DNA from: Oryzias latipes
Lineage: Eukaryota; Chordata; Actinopteri; Beloniformes; Adrianichthyidae
Reading direction: 5' to 3'
DNA: 64,000 nt
Assembly (NCBI RefSeq): GCF_002234675.1
Contig: NC_019867.2
Location: forward strand, 31,686,614-31,750,613
The translations under genes were made by a program, and so were the position numbers. Positions within the stretch are counted from its first letter, which is position 1. The number at the start of each line of letters is the position of its first letter. Positions 22,001 to 29,900 of the stretch are shown here, piece after piece. Under the pieces are notes generated by a model. The model saw only the letters and a list, made by a program, of their open reading frames with translations, searched no databases and was not told the DNA's origin.

Positions 22001-25000
22001 TCTGTCAGGCTGAAGTAGCTCAGTAGATCGTCTGCACAGATGACTGAGTTGTTTTGAATCGGCATGGGACGGACTCAGGAGTCTTCATGTTAAACCCAGG
22101 GGGAGCCCAAACATGACCATGGTTTTGGTCAAAGTGACCAGACTTGACTCAGGTGTTCAGTCAGGTCTGATGGCAGCTGGAACACACTGTTTAGGTCATG
22201 TCAGACGACAAAGCCTGAGGAGATGCTTTGCAGGAGTACCATGCTTGACTTTTCTAAAAGTTTGATGGCACATCATACCTGCACAAACCTGAGTTTTGCC
22301 TCATGATGGGGCGGGAAGCCTGAAAACATCCCGACTGGTTTTGCTCCAGCATGGAGGTCAGATCCTGAGGTCATCTTTGAGTCTGAGCTATGACCCCATC
22401 AAAGGCTCGAGGCAGAAGCAGCAATGATGACCAGAAGTTCCTTTATTTTCCACATATTGATCAATAGCTCCATTTTGGTGTATAGGCAAGAAAAAAGAAA
22501 TGCAGGAAAGATCCCACCTCCACAGGTGTGTCTGGGAGGGGGGTCGCTAAAGGTTGAGGTCTCAGTCAGTGTGTGACAGATCATTTCCCATGATCAGTCT
22601 ATTTTCATAATGGGGAAGAGACATATGAGGCATCACCTGGTTACAGCCCCTCCCCCTGAGGCATCACCTGGTTACAGCCCCTCCCCCTGAGGCATCACCT
22701 AGCTACAGCCCCTCCCCTGAGTCATCACCTGGCTATAGCCCCTCCCCCTATGGCATCACCCCAGATACAGCCCCTCCCCTCTAAGGCATCTCCTGGTTAC
22801 AGCCCCTCCCCTGAGTCATCACCAGGCTATAGCCCCTCCCCCTAAGGCATCACCTGGTTACAGCCCCTCCCCCTGAGGCATCACTTGGATATGGCCCCTC
22901 CCCTCTAAGGCATCACCTGGTTACAGCCCCTCCCCCTAAAGCATCACCTATCTGCAGCCTCTCCCCTGAGTCTTCACCTGGCTTAAGCCCCTCCCCCAAC
23001 ACATCACCTGTTTACAACCCCTCCCCCTGAAGCATCACCTGGACACAGCCCCTCCCCCTGAGGCATCACCTGGACACAGCCCCTCCCCCCCGAGGCATCA
23101 CTTGGACACAGCCCCTCCCCCTGAGGCATCACTGGCCACAGCCCCTCCCCCTGAGGTATCACCTCGTTACAGCCCCTCCCCCTGAGGCATCACTTGGACA
23201 CAGCCCCTCCCCCTGAGGCATTACATGGATACAGCCCCTCCCCCTGAAGCATCATATGGCTATAGCCCCTCCCCCTGAGGCATCACATGGATACAGCCCC
23301 TCCCCTCTAAGGCATCACCTGGATACAGCCCCTCTCCTGAGTCATCACCTGGCTATAGCCCCTCCCCCTAACGCATCACCTGGTTACAGCCCCTCACCTC
23401 TAAGGCATCACAAGGATACAGCCCCTCCCCCTAAGGCATCACCTGGTTACAGCCCCTCCCCCTGAGGTATCACCTGAATACAGCCCCTCCCCCTGAAGCA
23501 TCACATGGATACAGCCCCTTCCCCTGAGGCATCACCTGGTTACAGCCCCTCCCCCTAAAGCATCACCTATCTCCAGCCTCTCCCCTGAGTCTTCACCTGG
23601 CTTAAGCCCCTCCCCCTAACACATCACCTGTTTACAACCCCTCCCCCTGAAGCATCACCTGGATGCAGTCCGTCCCCTCTACGGCATCACCTGGACACAG
23701 CCCCTCCCCCTGAGGCATCACTTGGACACAGCCCCTCCCCCTGAGGTATCACCTCGTTACAGCCCCTCCCCCTGAGGCATCACTTGGACACAGCCCCTCC
23801 CCCTGAGGCATCACATGGATACAGCCCCTCCCCCTAAGGCATCACCTGGTTACAGCCCCTCCCCATGAGGTATCACCTGAATACAGCCCCTCCCCCTGAG
23901 GCATCACATGGATACAGCCCCTCCCCCTGAGGCATCACCTGGTTACAGCCCCTCCCCCTAAAGCATCACCTATCTCCAGCCTCTCCCCTGAGTCTTCACC
24001 TGGCTTAAGCCCCTCCCCCTAACACATCACCTGTTTACAACCCCTCCCCCTGAAGCATCACCTGGATGCAGTCCGTCCCCTCTACGGCATCACCTGGACA
24101 CAGCCCCTCCCCCTGAGGCATCACTTGGACACAGCCCCTCCCCCTGAGGCATCACTTGGCCACAGCCCCTCCCCCTGAGGTATCACCTCGTTACAGCCCC
24201 TCCCCCTGAGGCATCACTTGGACACAGCCCCTCCCCCTGAGGCATCACATGGATACAGCCCCTCCCCCTGAGGCATTACATGGATACAGCCCCTCCCCCT
24301 GAAGCATCATATGGCTATAGCCCCTCCCCCTGAGGCATCACCTGGATACAGTCCCTCCCCTCTAAGGCATCACCTGGATACAGCCCCTCTCCTGAGTCAT
24401 CACCTGGCTATAGCCCCTCCCCCTAACGCATCACCTGGTTACAGCCCCTCACCTCTAAGGCATCACAAGGATACAGCCCCTCCCCCTAAGGCATCACCTG
24501 GTTACAGCCCCTCCCCCTGAGGTATCACCTGAATACAGCCCCTCCCCCTGAGGCATCACTTGGCTATAGCTCCTCCCCCTTGAGGCATCACCTTGCTTTA
24601 GTTCAGGTCACCAAAAAACATCGTGTTCACATGAAACAAATACTTTTTTTTACATTTTCATTATTTTATATTCTGAAAAAGAGAAAATGTTTGAATTTTT
24701 ATTTTTTTATTATAATATTTTATTTTTAAAATGTCTTTGTTTTGAAAGGGAAACTTGAAATACCAAAAAGCTCCTATGCCCCCCACCCCCTCCACAGTGA
24801 ATCTGTTTGTGGCCCCCACAGGCACAGGGACGAGCCCAAAGTTCCCGACTCAGGAGCCTCCACAGATGAGGAGAACGAGGACGGAGACTTCACCGTGTAC
24901 GAGTGTCCAGGACTGGCGCCCGTGAGTCAACCGCGCTCTTCGTCACTGTCAGTTCACCAGCCAGGTGTCAGTCAGAGCCTTTCTGGAGGCGGGGGGGGGG

Positions 25001-25782
25001 GGGGGGGGGCGCGGGGGGTCCATGTGAAGCTAGCAGAGAATGAACCACAATCGTCCACTGCTACTCACCAGATCTGACATCATGGTCCCTTTTGTGTTTG
25101 GATTCTGTTTCGGGGCAGAAATCCCTGCTGTGTCATTCACTTCCTGTTTGTGGATGTCCACTTCCTGTTTGTGTACGTCCGCTTACTGTTTGTGGACGTC
25201 CGCTTCCTGTTTGTGGACGTCCGCTTCCTGTTTGTGGACGTCCGCTTCCTGTTTGTGGACGTCCACTTCCTGTTTGTGGACGTCCGCTTCCTGTTTGTGG
25301 ACGTCCGCTTCCTGTTTGTGGACGTCCGCTTCCTGTTTGTGGACGTCCGCTTCCTGTTTGTGGACGTCCGCTTCCTGTTTGTGGACGTCCACTTCCTGTT
25401 TGTGGACGTCCGCTTCCTGTTTGTGGACGTCCGCTTCCTGTTTGTGGACGTCCACTTCCTGTTTGTGGACGTCCGCTTCCTGTTTGTGGACGTCCGCTTC
25501 CTGTTTGTGGAAGTCCACTTCCTGTTTGTGGACGTCCGCTTCCTGTTTGTGGACGTCCGCTTCCTGTTTGTGGACGTCCGCTTCCTGTTTGTGGACGTCC
25601 GCTTCCTGTTTGTGGACGTCCACTTCCTGTTTGTGAAAGTCCACTATTCTGTCTGACATGGTTCTTCTTGACGCTGTTCCTGACCACGGACTGTCCCACT
25701 TCCTTTGCAGACGGGGGAGATGGAGGTGAAGAACCCCCTTTTTGACGACTCCACCCTTTACCTGCAGAGGCTCCACCAGTGA
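7030..25782 (+). CDS. npdc1: NPDC1, neural proliferation differentiation and control protein 1 (complete, nine exons)
   Basis: NPDC1 is a single-pass type I membrane protein of neurons that restrains proliferation. Coding exons: 7030-7081, 11960-12112, 13984-14073, 14162-14338, 15523-15589, 18063-18144, 20426-20505, 24822-24921, 25711-25782. All borders are GT-AG and phases match, giving 290 codons plus TGA; the human protein is about 325 residues. Order: signal peptide (1-18); six-cysteine block (19-68); acidic ELDEEIDFL segment (69-98); Ser/Thr/Pro stalk with NQT and NHT sequons (99-157); transmembrane helix (158-179); cytoplasmic tail with RLTQKVDY, MYHYQHQKQQM and EENEDGDFTVYECPGLAP, ending after NPLFDD. 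Introns 1, 7 and 8 carry large tandem arrays; introns 5 and 6 carry transposon debris. Confidence 0.93.
7568..9388 (+). repeat. Giant GCAGATAGT/GCAGCTAGT minisatellite with CAG/CAA flanks, NPDC1 intron 1
   Basis: About 1.82 kb. It opens with CAG/CAA/GAT trinucleotides (7568-7815), then about 20 copies of the 18-mer GCAGCAGATGCAGATAGT (to about 8172). Mixtures of 9-, 12-, 15-, 18- and 21-bp variants of GCAGATAGT and GCAGCTAGT follow (to about 9345). It closes with CAG/CAA again. Almost every variant is a multiple of 3 bp, so two plus frames stay open for about 2 kb, while the third has TAG in each unit. It lies wholly between NPDC1 exons 1 and 2. Confidence 0.95.
10190..10540. repeat. Dispersed repeat, copy 1 (family shared with 35745-36420)
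   Basis: This stretch shares a long series of matching blocks with 35745-36420. They include AACCCCAAAGTG, TTTTGATCCATT, CCCCTTCCAGGAAGAGTCT, GCCCCGCCCCCAGGCTAAC and AACATCC..AAAAGTTCGG, and a terminal ATGAAATGGG..CCCACAAGGA. Two diverged copies in one window point to an old interspersed element. Its class is unknown to me. Confidence 0.6.
10911..10972. repeat. Three 14-bp direct repeats ending in a perfect 30-bp palindrome
   Basis: TGCAGCCGCCATGC occurs at 10911, 10925 and 10939. The last copy runs into a perfect 15+15 inverted repeat at 10943-10972 with no spacer. It would form a cruciform in DNA or a hairpin in RNA. Confidence 0.85.
11960..12112 (+). CDS. npdc1: NPDC1 exon 2 (cysteine-rich extracellular block)
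   Basis: It encodes GSDLCPRSLDCARAG...GRCIVRRRHGHPS with six cysteines spaced as in NPDC1 orthologs. The acceptor is TCAGCAG and the donor is CTG/GTAAGA. It begins two bases into a codon and ends one base into the next. Confidence 0.92.
12113..13983 (+). other. NPDC1 intron 2
   Basis: No gene, no long repeat array and no recognisable transposon. There is a short ATG/ATC trinucleotide tract near 13378-13392. A 13500-13700 segment has loosely repeated acaaa...ttttacaga motifs. Confidence 0.5.
13984..14073 (+). CDS. npdc1: NPDC1 exon 3 (ELDEEIDFLSAII)
   Basis: A 90-bp exon with acceptor TTTCCAG and donor CAG/GTACGG. It encodes the acidic/hydrophobic segment YPELDEEIDFLSAIISEQ, which is strongly conserved in the family. 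Confidence 0.9.
14162..14338 (+). CDS. npdc1: NPDC1 exon 4 (Ser/Thr/Pro stalk)
   Basis: A 177-bp exon with acceptor TTATAGCAG and donor TCA/GTAAGT. It encodes a low-complexity juxtamembrane stalk with two possible N-glycosylation sequons (NQT, NHT). Conservation is weak here; the call rests on phase, position and composition. Confidence 0.82.
14339..15522 (+). other. NPDC1 intron 4
   Basis: Non-coding. The one notable structure is a perfect 26-bp inverted repeat with a 9-bp spacer at 14793-14853. Confidence 0.55.
14793..14853. repeat. Perfect 26-bp inverted repeat, 9-bp loop
   Basis: The left arm 14793-14818 is the exact reverse complement of 14828-14853, with loop 14819-14827. It contains a PstI-type CTGCAG at the loop base. 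The arm ends are not flanked by an obvious target duplication. Confidence 0.9.
15523..15589 (+). CDS. npdc1: NPDC1 exon 5 (transmembrane helix)
   Basis: It encodes IISSVFIAAGGLVLLVAGACWLR, a single hydrophobic helix followed by a basic stop-transfer residue. The acceptor is TTCCTAG and the donor is CAG/GTAAGC. Confidence 0.92.
16080..16176 (+). mobile_element. LINE 3'-tail-like fragment
   Basis: A short segment resembles the 3' end of L2/Rex-type fish LINEs (GAAAGGTGCTTTGGAAATAGAATTAATTTGAA). It is diverged and too short for firm assignment. Confidence 0.3.
16514..16650 (+). mobile_element. tRNA-derived SINE
   Basis: The tRNA-like head has an exact B box GGTTCGATTCC at 16566-16576 and a plausible A box near 16520. 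It is followed by CATCCTTGGGCAAGACACTGAAC, whose core is a hallmark of a widespread teleost tRNA-derived SINE. It is degenerate and is not a functional tRNA gene. Confidence 0.7.
16896..17302 (+). pseudogene. PIF/Harbinger Myb/SANT-like protein remnant
   Basis: Broken frames encode KRNFTQCEVEVIVGEVEKRR, FGGPSVGITNAKKAREWQTV, EIKKRRSDIKVKAKKR and, after an inserted C/CA repeat, GTPELTPPDERLAAIIGES. This is the Myb/SANT-like DNA-binding protein of Harbinger elements, related to NAIF1. At least one frameshift, a stop (TAG near 17080) and a poly-C/(CA)n foldback disrupt it. The segment from 16655 on, with its paired CCTCATTTATAAAACTTTGCG-like start, is probably the element's 5' end. No transposase frame is visible. 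Confidence 0.7.
17167..17236. repeat. Foldback of poly-C/(CA)n against (TG)n/poly-G
   Basis: The left arm is C-run + (AC)6 + CCGTG. The right arm is CACGGG + (TG)7 + G-run, with a 5-bp loop at 17202-17206. The arms match almost perfectly apart from one dinucleotide. Confidence 0.85.
17652..17755. mobile_element. Short MITE with CCCTTGTGCTA-like ends
   Basis: The ends TTAACCCTGGTGCTAGC and GGCACAAGGGTAAA are inverted. The middle carries GGGGTCATCTGGACCCCAC, as in copies at 29379-29900 and 34540-34760. The TTAA at the left fits a piggyBac-type target site. Classification is inferred. Confidence 0.5.
18063..18144 (+). CDS. npdc1: NPDC1 exon 6 (RLTQKVDY cytoplasmic segment)
   Basis: It completes the arginine codon after the membrane helix and encodes LQKGLRLTQKVDYPAYGLM...CSF. 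The acceptor is TGTGTCAG and the donor is TTT/GTGAGT. Confidence 0.9.
18356..20046 (+). mobile_element. 5'-truncated I/Nimb-type LINE with RNase H domain (decayed)
   Basis: Broken frames show the end of a reverse transcriptase (LGVLFDTKLKWRENID, IQNQALRICTGAM). An RNase H domain follows with YTDGSKDP, AVEMLAI, CSDSLSAL and WVPAHRGVEGNEMAD, so all four catalytic acidic positions are still readable. A zinc-knuckle-like CECGKGEESVEHILCHC segment follows. The end has the CAGTAGGTGGCAGTAGTGCACC tail and an AAGAAGAAG terminus. Frameshifts and stops show it is dead. An RNase H domain after the RT points to the I/Nimb group. It lies in NPDC1 intron 6. Confidence 0.75.
20426..20505 (+). CDS. npdc1: NPDC1 exon 7 (MYHYQHQKQQM)
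   Basis: It encodes PGDKKLAHNAQMYHYQHQKQQMLSME plus two bases of Arg. The acceptor TTTTCCAG follows a poly-C/(CA)n tract (about 20374-20410), and the donor is GAG/GTGAGT. Confidence 0.93.
20506..21170 (+). other. NPDC1 intron 7, proximal part
   Basis: No exon or recognisable repeat was found. Confidence 0.5.
21172..21565 (-). mobile_element. L2-type LINE 3' fragment
   Basis: On the minus strand it encodes SLHGLAPKYLSDLI, PPRSFRSTNQTQLVV, GDRAFSVFGPKIWNKLPLYLR and FKSALKTYFF. This is the C-terminal end of the L2/CR1-group reverse transcriptase ORF. It ends in a TTTATAAATAAAGTTGAG-type tail with repeated GTTGA. Only the 3' end is present. Confidence 0.75.
21566..22626 (+). other. NPDC1 intron 7, between LINE fragment and minisatellite
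   Basis: No supported feature. Short open frames here lack any coding signature. Confidence 0.5.
22627..24595 (+). repeat. About 30-bp C-rich minisatellite, NPDC1 intron 7
   Basis: About 65 tandem units have the core AGCCCCTCCCCCTGAGGCAT followed by CACCTGGNTAC. Variants mark higher-order duplication. A block with CACCTATCTCCAGCCTCTCC recurs near 22938, 23557 and 23960. A block near 23256-23465 recurs at 24311-24520 (offset 1055 bp) almost unchanged. Confidence 0.95.
24822..24921 (+). CDS. npdc1: NPDC1 exon 8 (DEENEDGDFTVYECPGLAP)
   Basis: It begins with the last base of the split arginine codon. The acceptor is CCCACAG and the donor is CCC/GTGAGT. It encodes the most conserved NPDC1 cytoplasmic motif, an acidic run ending FTVYECPGLAP. 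A G-homopolymer starts about 70 bp after the donor. Confidence 0.95.
25134..25648 (+). repeat. 21-bp minisatellite (GGACGTCC + CTTCCTG unit), NPDC1 intron 8
   Basis: About 24 head-to-tail copies. Each unit has GTTTGTGG, the self-complementary GGACGTCC and then CGCTTCCT or CACTTCCT. The G/A variants alternate irregularly. Because 21 is a multiple of three, nearly all frames on both strands stay open. Confidence 0.95.
25711..25782 (+). CDS. npdc1: NPDC1 exon 9 (C-terminus)
   Basis: It encodes TGEMEVKNPLFDDSTLYLQRLHQ and stops at TGA 25780-25782. The acceptor CTTTGCAG lies only about 60 bp after the 21-bp array. The TGEMEVxNPLFD string is diagnostic of NPDC1. Confidence 0.93.
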   Translation, partial: TGEMEVKNPLFDDSTLYLQRLHQ

Positions 25783-26286
25783 ATCTGGAGTCTCGGATGT
25801 TGGAATGTAGCGCTGTTGTGTTCTCTGGCCGAACGGACATGCATGCACACACTCCTCACACGCTGCTGAGCGCCGCCGCGCCCCCGTGGTCAGAGACGCC
25901 GAACAGACTGAAGATTCCTCCAGGTTCCTCTTCAGTGTTTGAATGTTTGGCGAGTTCCTCCTGTAGACTCTGGCTCCCCTGCAGCGTTTGACAGAAGGAG
26001 CAGGTGTGGGCGGAGTCTCCTCCCTGCAGCGTATGTCCGTTTGTGATGTAGCCTCGTGTCCTCCGTCCTGCTCCTCTATGCATGGTTAGATGGCGCTGTG
26101 TAAGAAACTGGAGTATGCATTTCCTGTTTGAACCTCAGACTTGCTGCAGATTTATATAAACCTGTATAGATATATGTACACAGATATATTTGAAATGTTG
26201 TTTTTACGCACTACAGGTCAGATCCACTTTAGATTTCTGCAGCTGGGGTCACGTCTCCATCTTCTTTCCATCTAATGGGGGGGGGG

Positions 26287-26336
26287 TGCCTCAGGGGGAG
26301 GGACTTTTGCCAGGTGATGCCTCAGGGGGAGGGGCT
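26287..26336 (-). repeat. Isolated inverted units of the intron-7 minisatellite
   Basis: 26310-26336 is the exact reverse complement of 27 bp of the commonest intron-7 unit. A partial second unit precedes it. It lies about 1.7 kb downstream of the array, inside the presumed NPDC1 3' UTR. Confidence 0.8.
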
Positions 26337-26550
26337 AAATGGCTTTTGCCCAGCTGGAGCAGAGTGCATCCTATCATGCGGTGCACGTGTGGCCCCACGG
26401 AGGCTGTTCAGGTCCGACTCCTCAAGCGCCTCACGGGCACTCTCTGCTTGCCCCCCCTGAAGGTCTTGCCCCCTCCCCCTGACGCGGGCTGTTTTTGGGA
26501 TGTCCTGTCGGGAAAGCCCCTACTGCTCCCTCCACAGCTGTCCTAAAGAA

Positions 26551-26556
26551 AATAAA
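26551..26556 (+). promoter_or_regulatory. AATAAA polyadenylation signal, NPDC1
   Basis: A perfect hexamer 769 bp after the stop codon, with T-rich sequence following. A second AATAAA at 26734-26739 is an alternative. Confidence 0.6.
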
Positions 26557-26575
26557 TTGTTCTCCTTTCTCGGAT

Positions 26576-27355
26576 GGATTTAGGCGGCGCCAAAAGCTCA
26601 CTCAACCCCCCCGGATGCTGTTCCCCGTCTGAGGGTCATCCAGGGGGCGGAGCCTGAAAACACAGAACGTGTTCAGCTGCACATCAGTGTTCCAGCGTTA
26701 GCTTGCATGAGAAAACCACAGCAAAGACAGAAAAATAAACATTTGTCTGACCTGAAGTGTGAGGCTGGTCTCTTCCTTCTCCTTTTTATTTCTGATTCTT
26801 CTGGAAGCTTTTGAAACTAAATCTTCTTTAAAACTGTAACAAAGAGTTCTGAGGCTTTTAAGTCATTATTTCTGACCTCCAGCGTTGTGTATTTGCTTTT
26901 ATTCTGAAAATCAAGAGAATAAAAATGTTGACCACTTACTGCCCTACGTACTTGTTTTCAAATAGAAACCTCCTAAAATGACGGTTTCTGACATTCTCCA
27001 AGTTCTGAATCCAAAAATGTTGATGCGTAAAATCTGCAGACAGTCTCCCAATGAGCCATTTTCTCAAGGACTCATAACGGTCTGAACTGCTGTAAAAACA
27101 TTAAACTAAAGTAAGTAATAAGGACACATTTCTGGTTTAGCATGAAGGCTAAATCTGACAGAACCGTCTTTATTGTCTAAGCGGGTTGGTGCAGTGAGTT
27201 CCCAAAGTCGGCGTGGTTGAATCATCTGAGATGATGTTGCATATTTTTAACAGCTTGTGAGTCCAAATGAAATGATCAAAAAATGCTAAATGATGCATGT
27301 TTTGGTTGTCTTTGCAAGTGTGTGTGCTTGTCGTCATTAGTTGGATCTCACTGCA
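26576..27355. other. NPDC1-FUT7 intergenic region, proximal
   Basis: No gene or recognisable element was found in this A/T-rich stretch. Confidence 0.5.
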
Positions 27356-27615
27356 GCTAAAGCCGTGGTTGGCGCTCTGGCCTCACAGTGAGAAGGCCCT
27401 GGTTCAAATCCCTGCTGGGCTCTTTTCCTCGTGCATGCGTGGGCTTTCTCCAGCTTCCCCCCACAGTCTAAAAAAATGCTTCTTAGCTCAGTTGGTTCAA
27501 GCGTCCCTAGGTGTGCCTGTGTGGGGGTTATCGTGTGCGCCGCGACACACTGGTGACATGTCCACGCTGTGCCCCGCCTCCAACTGTAGTTTGGAGAGGC
27601 TCCAGCAACTCTGTG
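27356..27615 (+). mobile_element. tRNA-derived SINE-like repeat
   Basis: It has GGCGCTCTGGCCTCACAGTG, a B box GGTTCAAATCC at 27401-27411, GTGCATGCGTGGGCTTTCTCC and CCCCGCCTCC...GAGGCTCCAGCA. This is the layout of a very abundant teleost repeat. It is diverged and interrupted. Confidence 0.6.
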
Positions 27616-29378
27616 GCCCCCGAAAGAGATCTAGCAGGTTGAGAACATGGAAGGATTCATTTATGACAAACATTCAACACAAAACCCACAACGTCGGAAG
27701 AGAGTGTTGAGACCTGATCTCCCTAAATTTGGGAAATTCATTACACATACTGCACTTCTGGGTCCGAAGTGATTTAGGATGTTGGATTGTAGAATTTGAT
27801 ATAATAGGTTCCTGCTTACCTGGCACAGTGGCGTGCCAGAATCAATGTTGAATAACGGCCTACCTCTTACTTCTCCTCGACAATCCCCACACGAGGCCAC
27901 ATCTGTTAAGACGTGATTTCCCATCCTAGATTGTCTCCCCCTCTTCTTTATTGTCCAAGGAGAAGCGCAATCCAAGAGGTGAGAAGTTTTCCTGAAGATG
28001 GAGAATGCCTGGAGACCATAATCCCTGCAACCCACCCACAAGGTTTGGCTCCGCCCCCTTTGTCCCTGGTTCCTGCAGGCCAGCAGGGGGGTGTTGCCAG
28101 AACGCACACTTGCACCTCCCCACTCCTGCTTCCCTCCTGTCTCTGCATCCCTCACCCCTCATTCAACAAACTGCTGAGAAAACCATGAAAAGGGAAATCA
28201 CAGTAATCGGAAAGCAAGTCAATGAAAAGCAAGTCAATGGATAGCAGTACTTTAAACAAAATGGCATATAAAATAAATCTGTATGAAAAAAATATATAAG
28301 CTTTTCTGAAAGTTTATCAAACGTTTTTTTGAAAATGAAATCCTTCAGAAGTGACTGTTTTCATGTAAAGGTTGAAAATATCAGTGGGTTTCTATTTTAG
28401 GGAGGAGACTGAACTAGAACTAAGAGGCAGTTTCTGCTTCCTCTGCTTCAGGTCTGACATCTGCAACCAGCCTGGAGGTTCTCCTGTGATCCATCCATCA
28501 TGTGACGACGCTGAACATTCAGTGGACCACATGTCTTTAGAGAGCCCATTAAAAATGTGTTTTATGATGGATGTGGGGGTCAAATCAGAGTCTAGGCTGA
28601 CCTCTGCTGACAAAACATGGAACTGCATGAAGCTGGGACAACCTTTAACAAATGTAAAATTATTTTTTCAGTTTTTTATTTAAAAAAAAAAAACCTGAAC
28701 TCTTGTATAATTTTCTTTCCACTTCACAATTGTGAAATTGTGAGCCACTTCTTCATAACATTCCAATAGAAATACACCTATGTGTGTGGTCATTGTGTAA
28801 AAAAATGAGAAGTTTAACTGGTATGATACTTTTACAATGAATACTTTTACAAGCCACTTTATCTGATTGCTGCAGCTTTTCTCATCAGAGAACAAAATAC
28901 ACAGTTTTGCAAAGAAGAGTTGACAATATCACCTAAAACAGCAACAATAGCCGGCTGTTCTTCCTACTGTCGGAGGGAACAGGAAGGGTTTTTCAAGAAC
29001 ATCCTGATATCATCCTGACCTTCAAGGTTATGCTGTTGGATGTGCTTCATTTCTTCATTCCAAGGATCAAATTCAGGAAACGTTGACATCTTTCGGCTCT
29101 CAAAGCTGCTGTTTGTTTTTCTGTCATGAATTGAAGTCAGTTTGTTTGAAACAGGGGTCAGCAATGTTTATGCCAATCCCAAATGTTGGGCTATCACCAA
29201 CTAGAATGTCAACTCTATCACAAAGAAATATAAAAACATTTCCAATACATCTCAAATGTTATTCACAAACAGCAGGTCAAATGTCTTTTTTAAACATTTT
29301 TTGGCATTAACTCCAAAAAGTGCTTTTATACCAATAATCCACAAGGAAAAAAGGTCAAATTTGAAACAACTTTCTTTG
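27616..29378. other. NPDC1-FUT7 intergenic region, distal
   Basis: I see no supported gene. Open frames around 27661-28188 on both strands have no recognisable domains. An A-run occurs near 28681-28692. Confidence 0.45.
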
Positions 29379-29900
29379 TTTAACCCTTGTTTAACCCCCT
29401 TGCATTGACGTGTTCTCCCTACCATGACAAAGGTGGAAAGATTTCATGTAATCCATGGACACCCGTGAAGATCACAAATCATTGAAGAAAACGGGTTCAG
29501 AGCACTGTCTAGTGGGTCTAGATCAGTGGTCCCCAACCTTTTTGTCACCGCGGACCGGTACAACGCAAGGCAAGTTTACAGCGGACCGGTGGGGGGGGGG
29601 CTGAGGTGCAACGCAAGGTGTGTATCACGTGATGTTTGATGTGGCGACTTTGACGTGCGTTAAGTGTTACGGATGTAACAGAGAGAATCCGGTCACTTTT
29701 CAAAATAAAACGTTTCTTTCGAAAAAAAACAATAAAATGGAGATTATTTTTTTCTTTCTGTGCGTCCCGGTGTCAAAATTCCCAGTGCCAAGTGTCCCGC
29801 GGCCCGGTAACAGTCCGCGGCCCGGTGGTTGGGGACCACTGGTCTAGATGACCCAACTCCCAAGGTTAAAGTACCTAGGATAGCACAAGGGTTACAAAGG
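29379..29900 (-). mobile_element. piggyBac-like MITE interrupted by a hAT element
   Basis: The outer element has ends TTAACCCTTGT and GATAGCACAAGGGTTA and shares long internal matches, in inverse orientation, with 34540-34760. These include ATTACATGAAATCTTTCCACC and CAGAGCACTGTCTAGTGGGTC. The hAT at 29524-29841 splits it. TTAA at the tip suggests a piggyBac-type target; this is inferred. Confidence 0.65.
29524..29841. mobile_element. Non-autonomous hAT element with perfect 8-bp target duplication
   Basis: The ends CAGTGGTCCCCAACC and GGTTGGGGACCACTG are perfect inverted repeats. The flanks are the 8-bp duplication GTCTAGAT at 29516-29523 and 29842-29849. The element is 318 bp and has no transposase. 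The interior has CGCGGACCGGT and its inverted partner and a G-homopolymer. Confidence 0.9.

Larger units (their letters stand above)
25783..26575 (+). other. NPDC1 3' UTR (probable extent)
   Basis: It runs from the stop to just past AATAAA at 26551-26556. It contains a G-homopolymer (about 26277-26286). At 26287-26336 there is about 1.7 units of the intron-7 minisatellite in reverse complement. Confidence 0.6.

Noticed and set aside
22627..24595. CRISPR-like regular repeats
   Set aside because: The units are continuous minisatellite copies without unique spacers, in a vertebrate intron.
25092..25852. Overlapping 168-239-codon ORFs on both strands in the 21-bp array
   Set aside because: A 21-bp unit without stops opens nearly every frame. 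The array is intronic.
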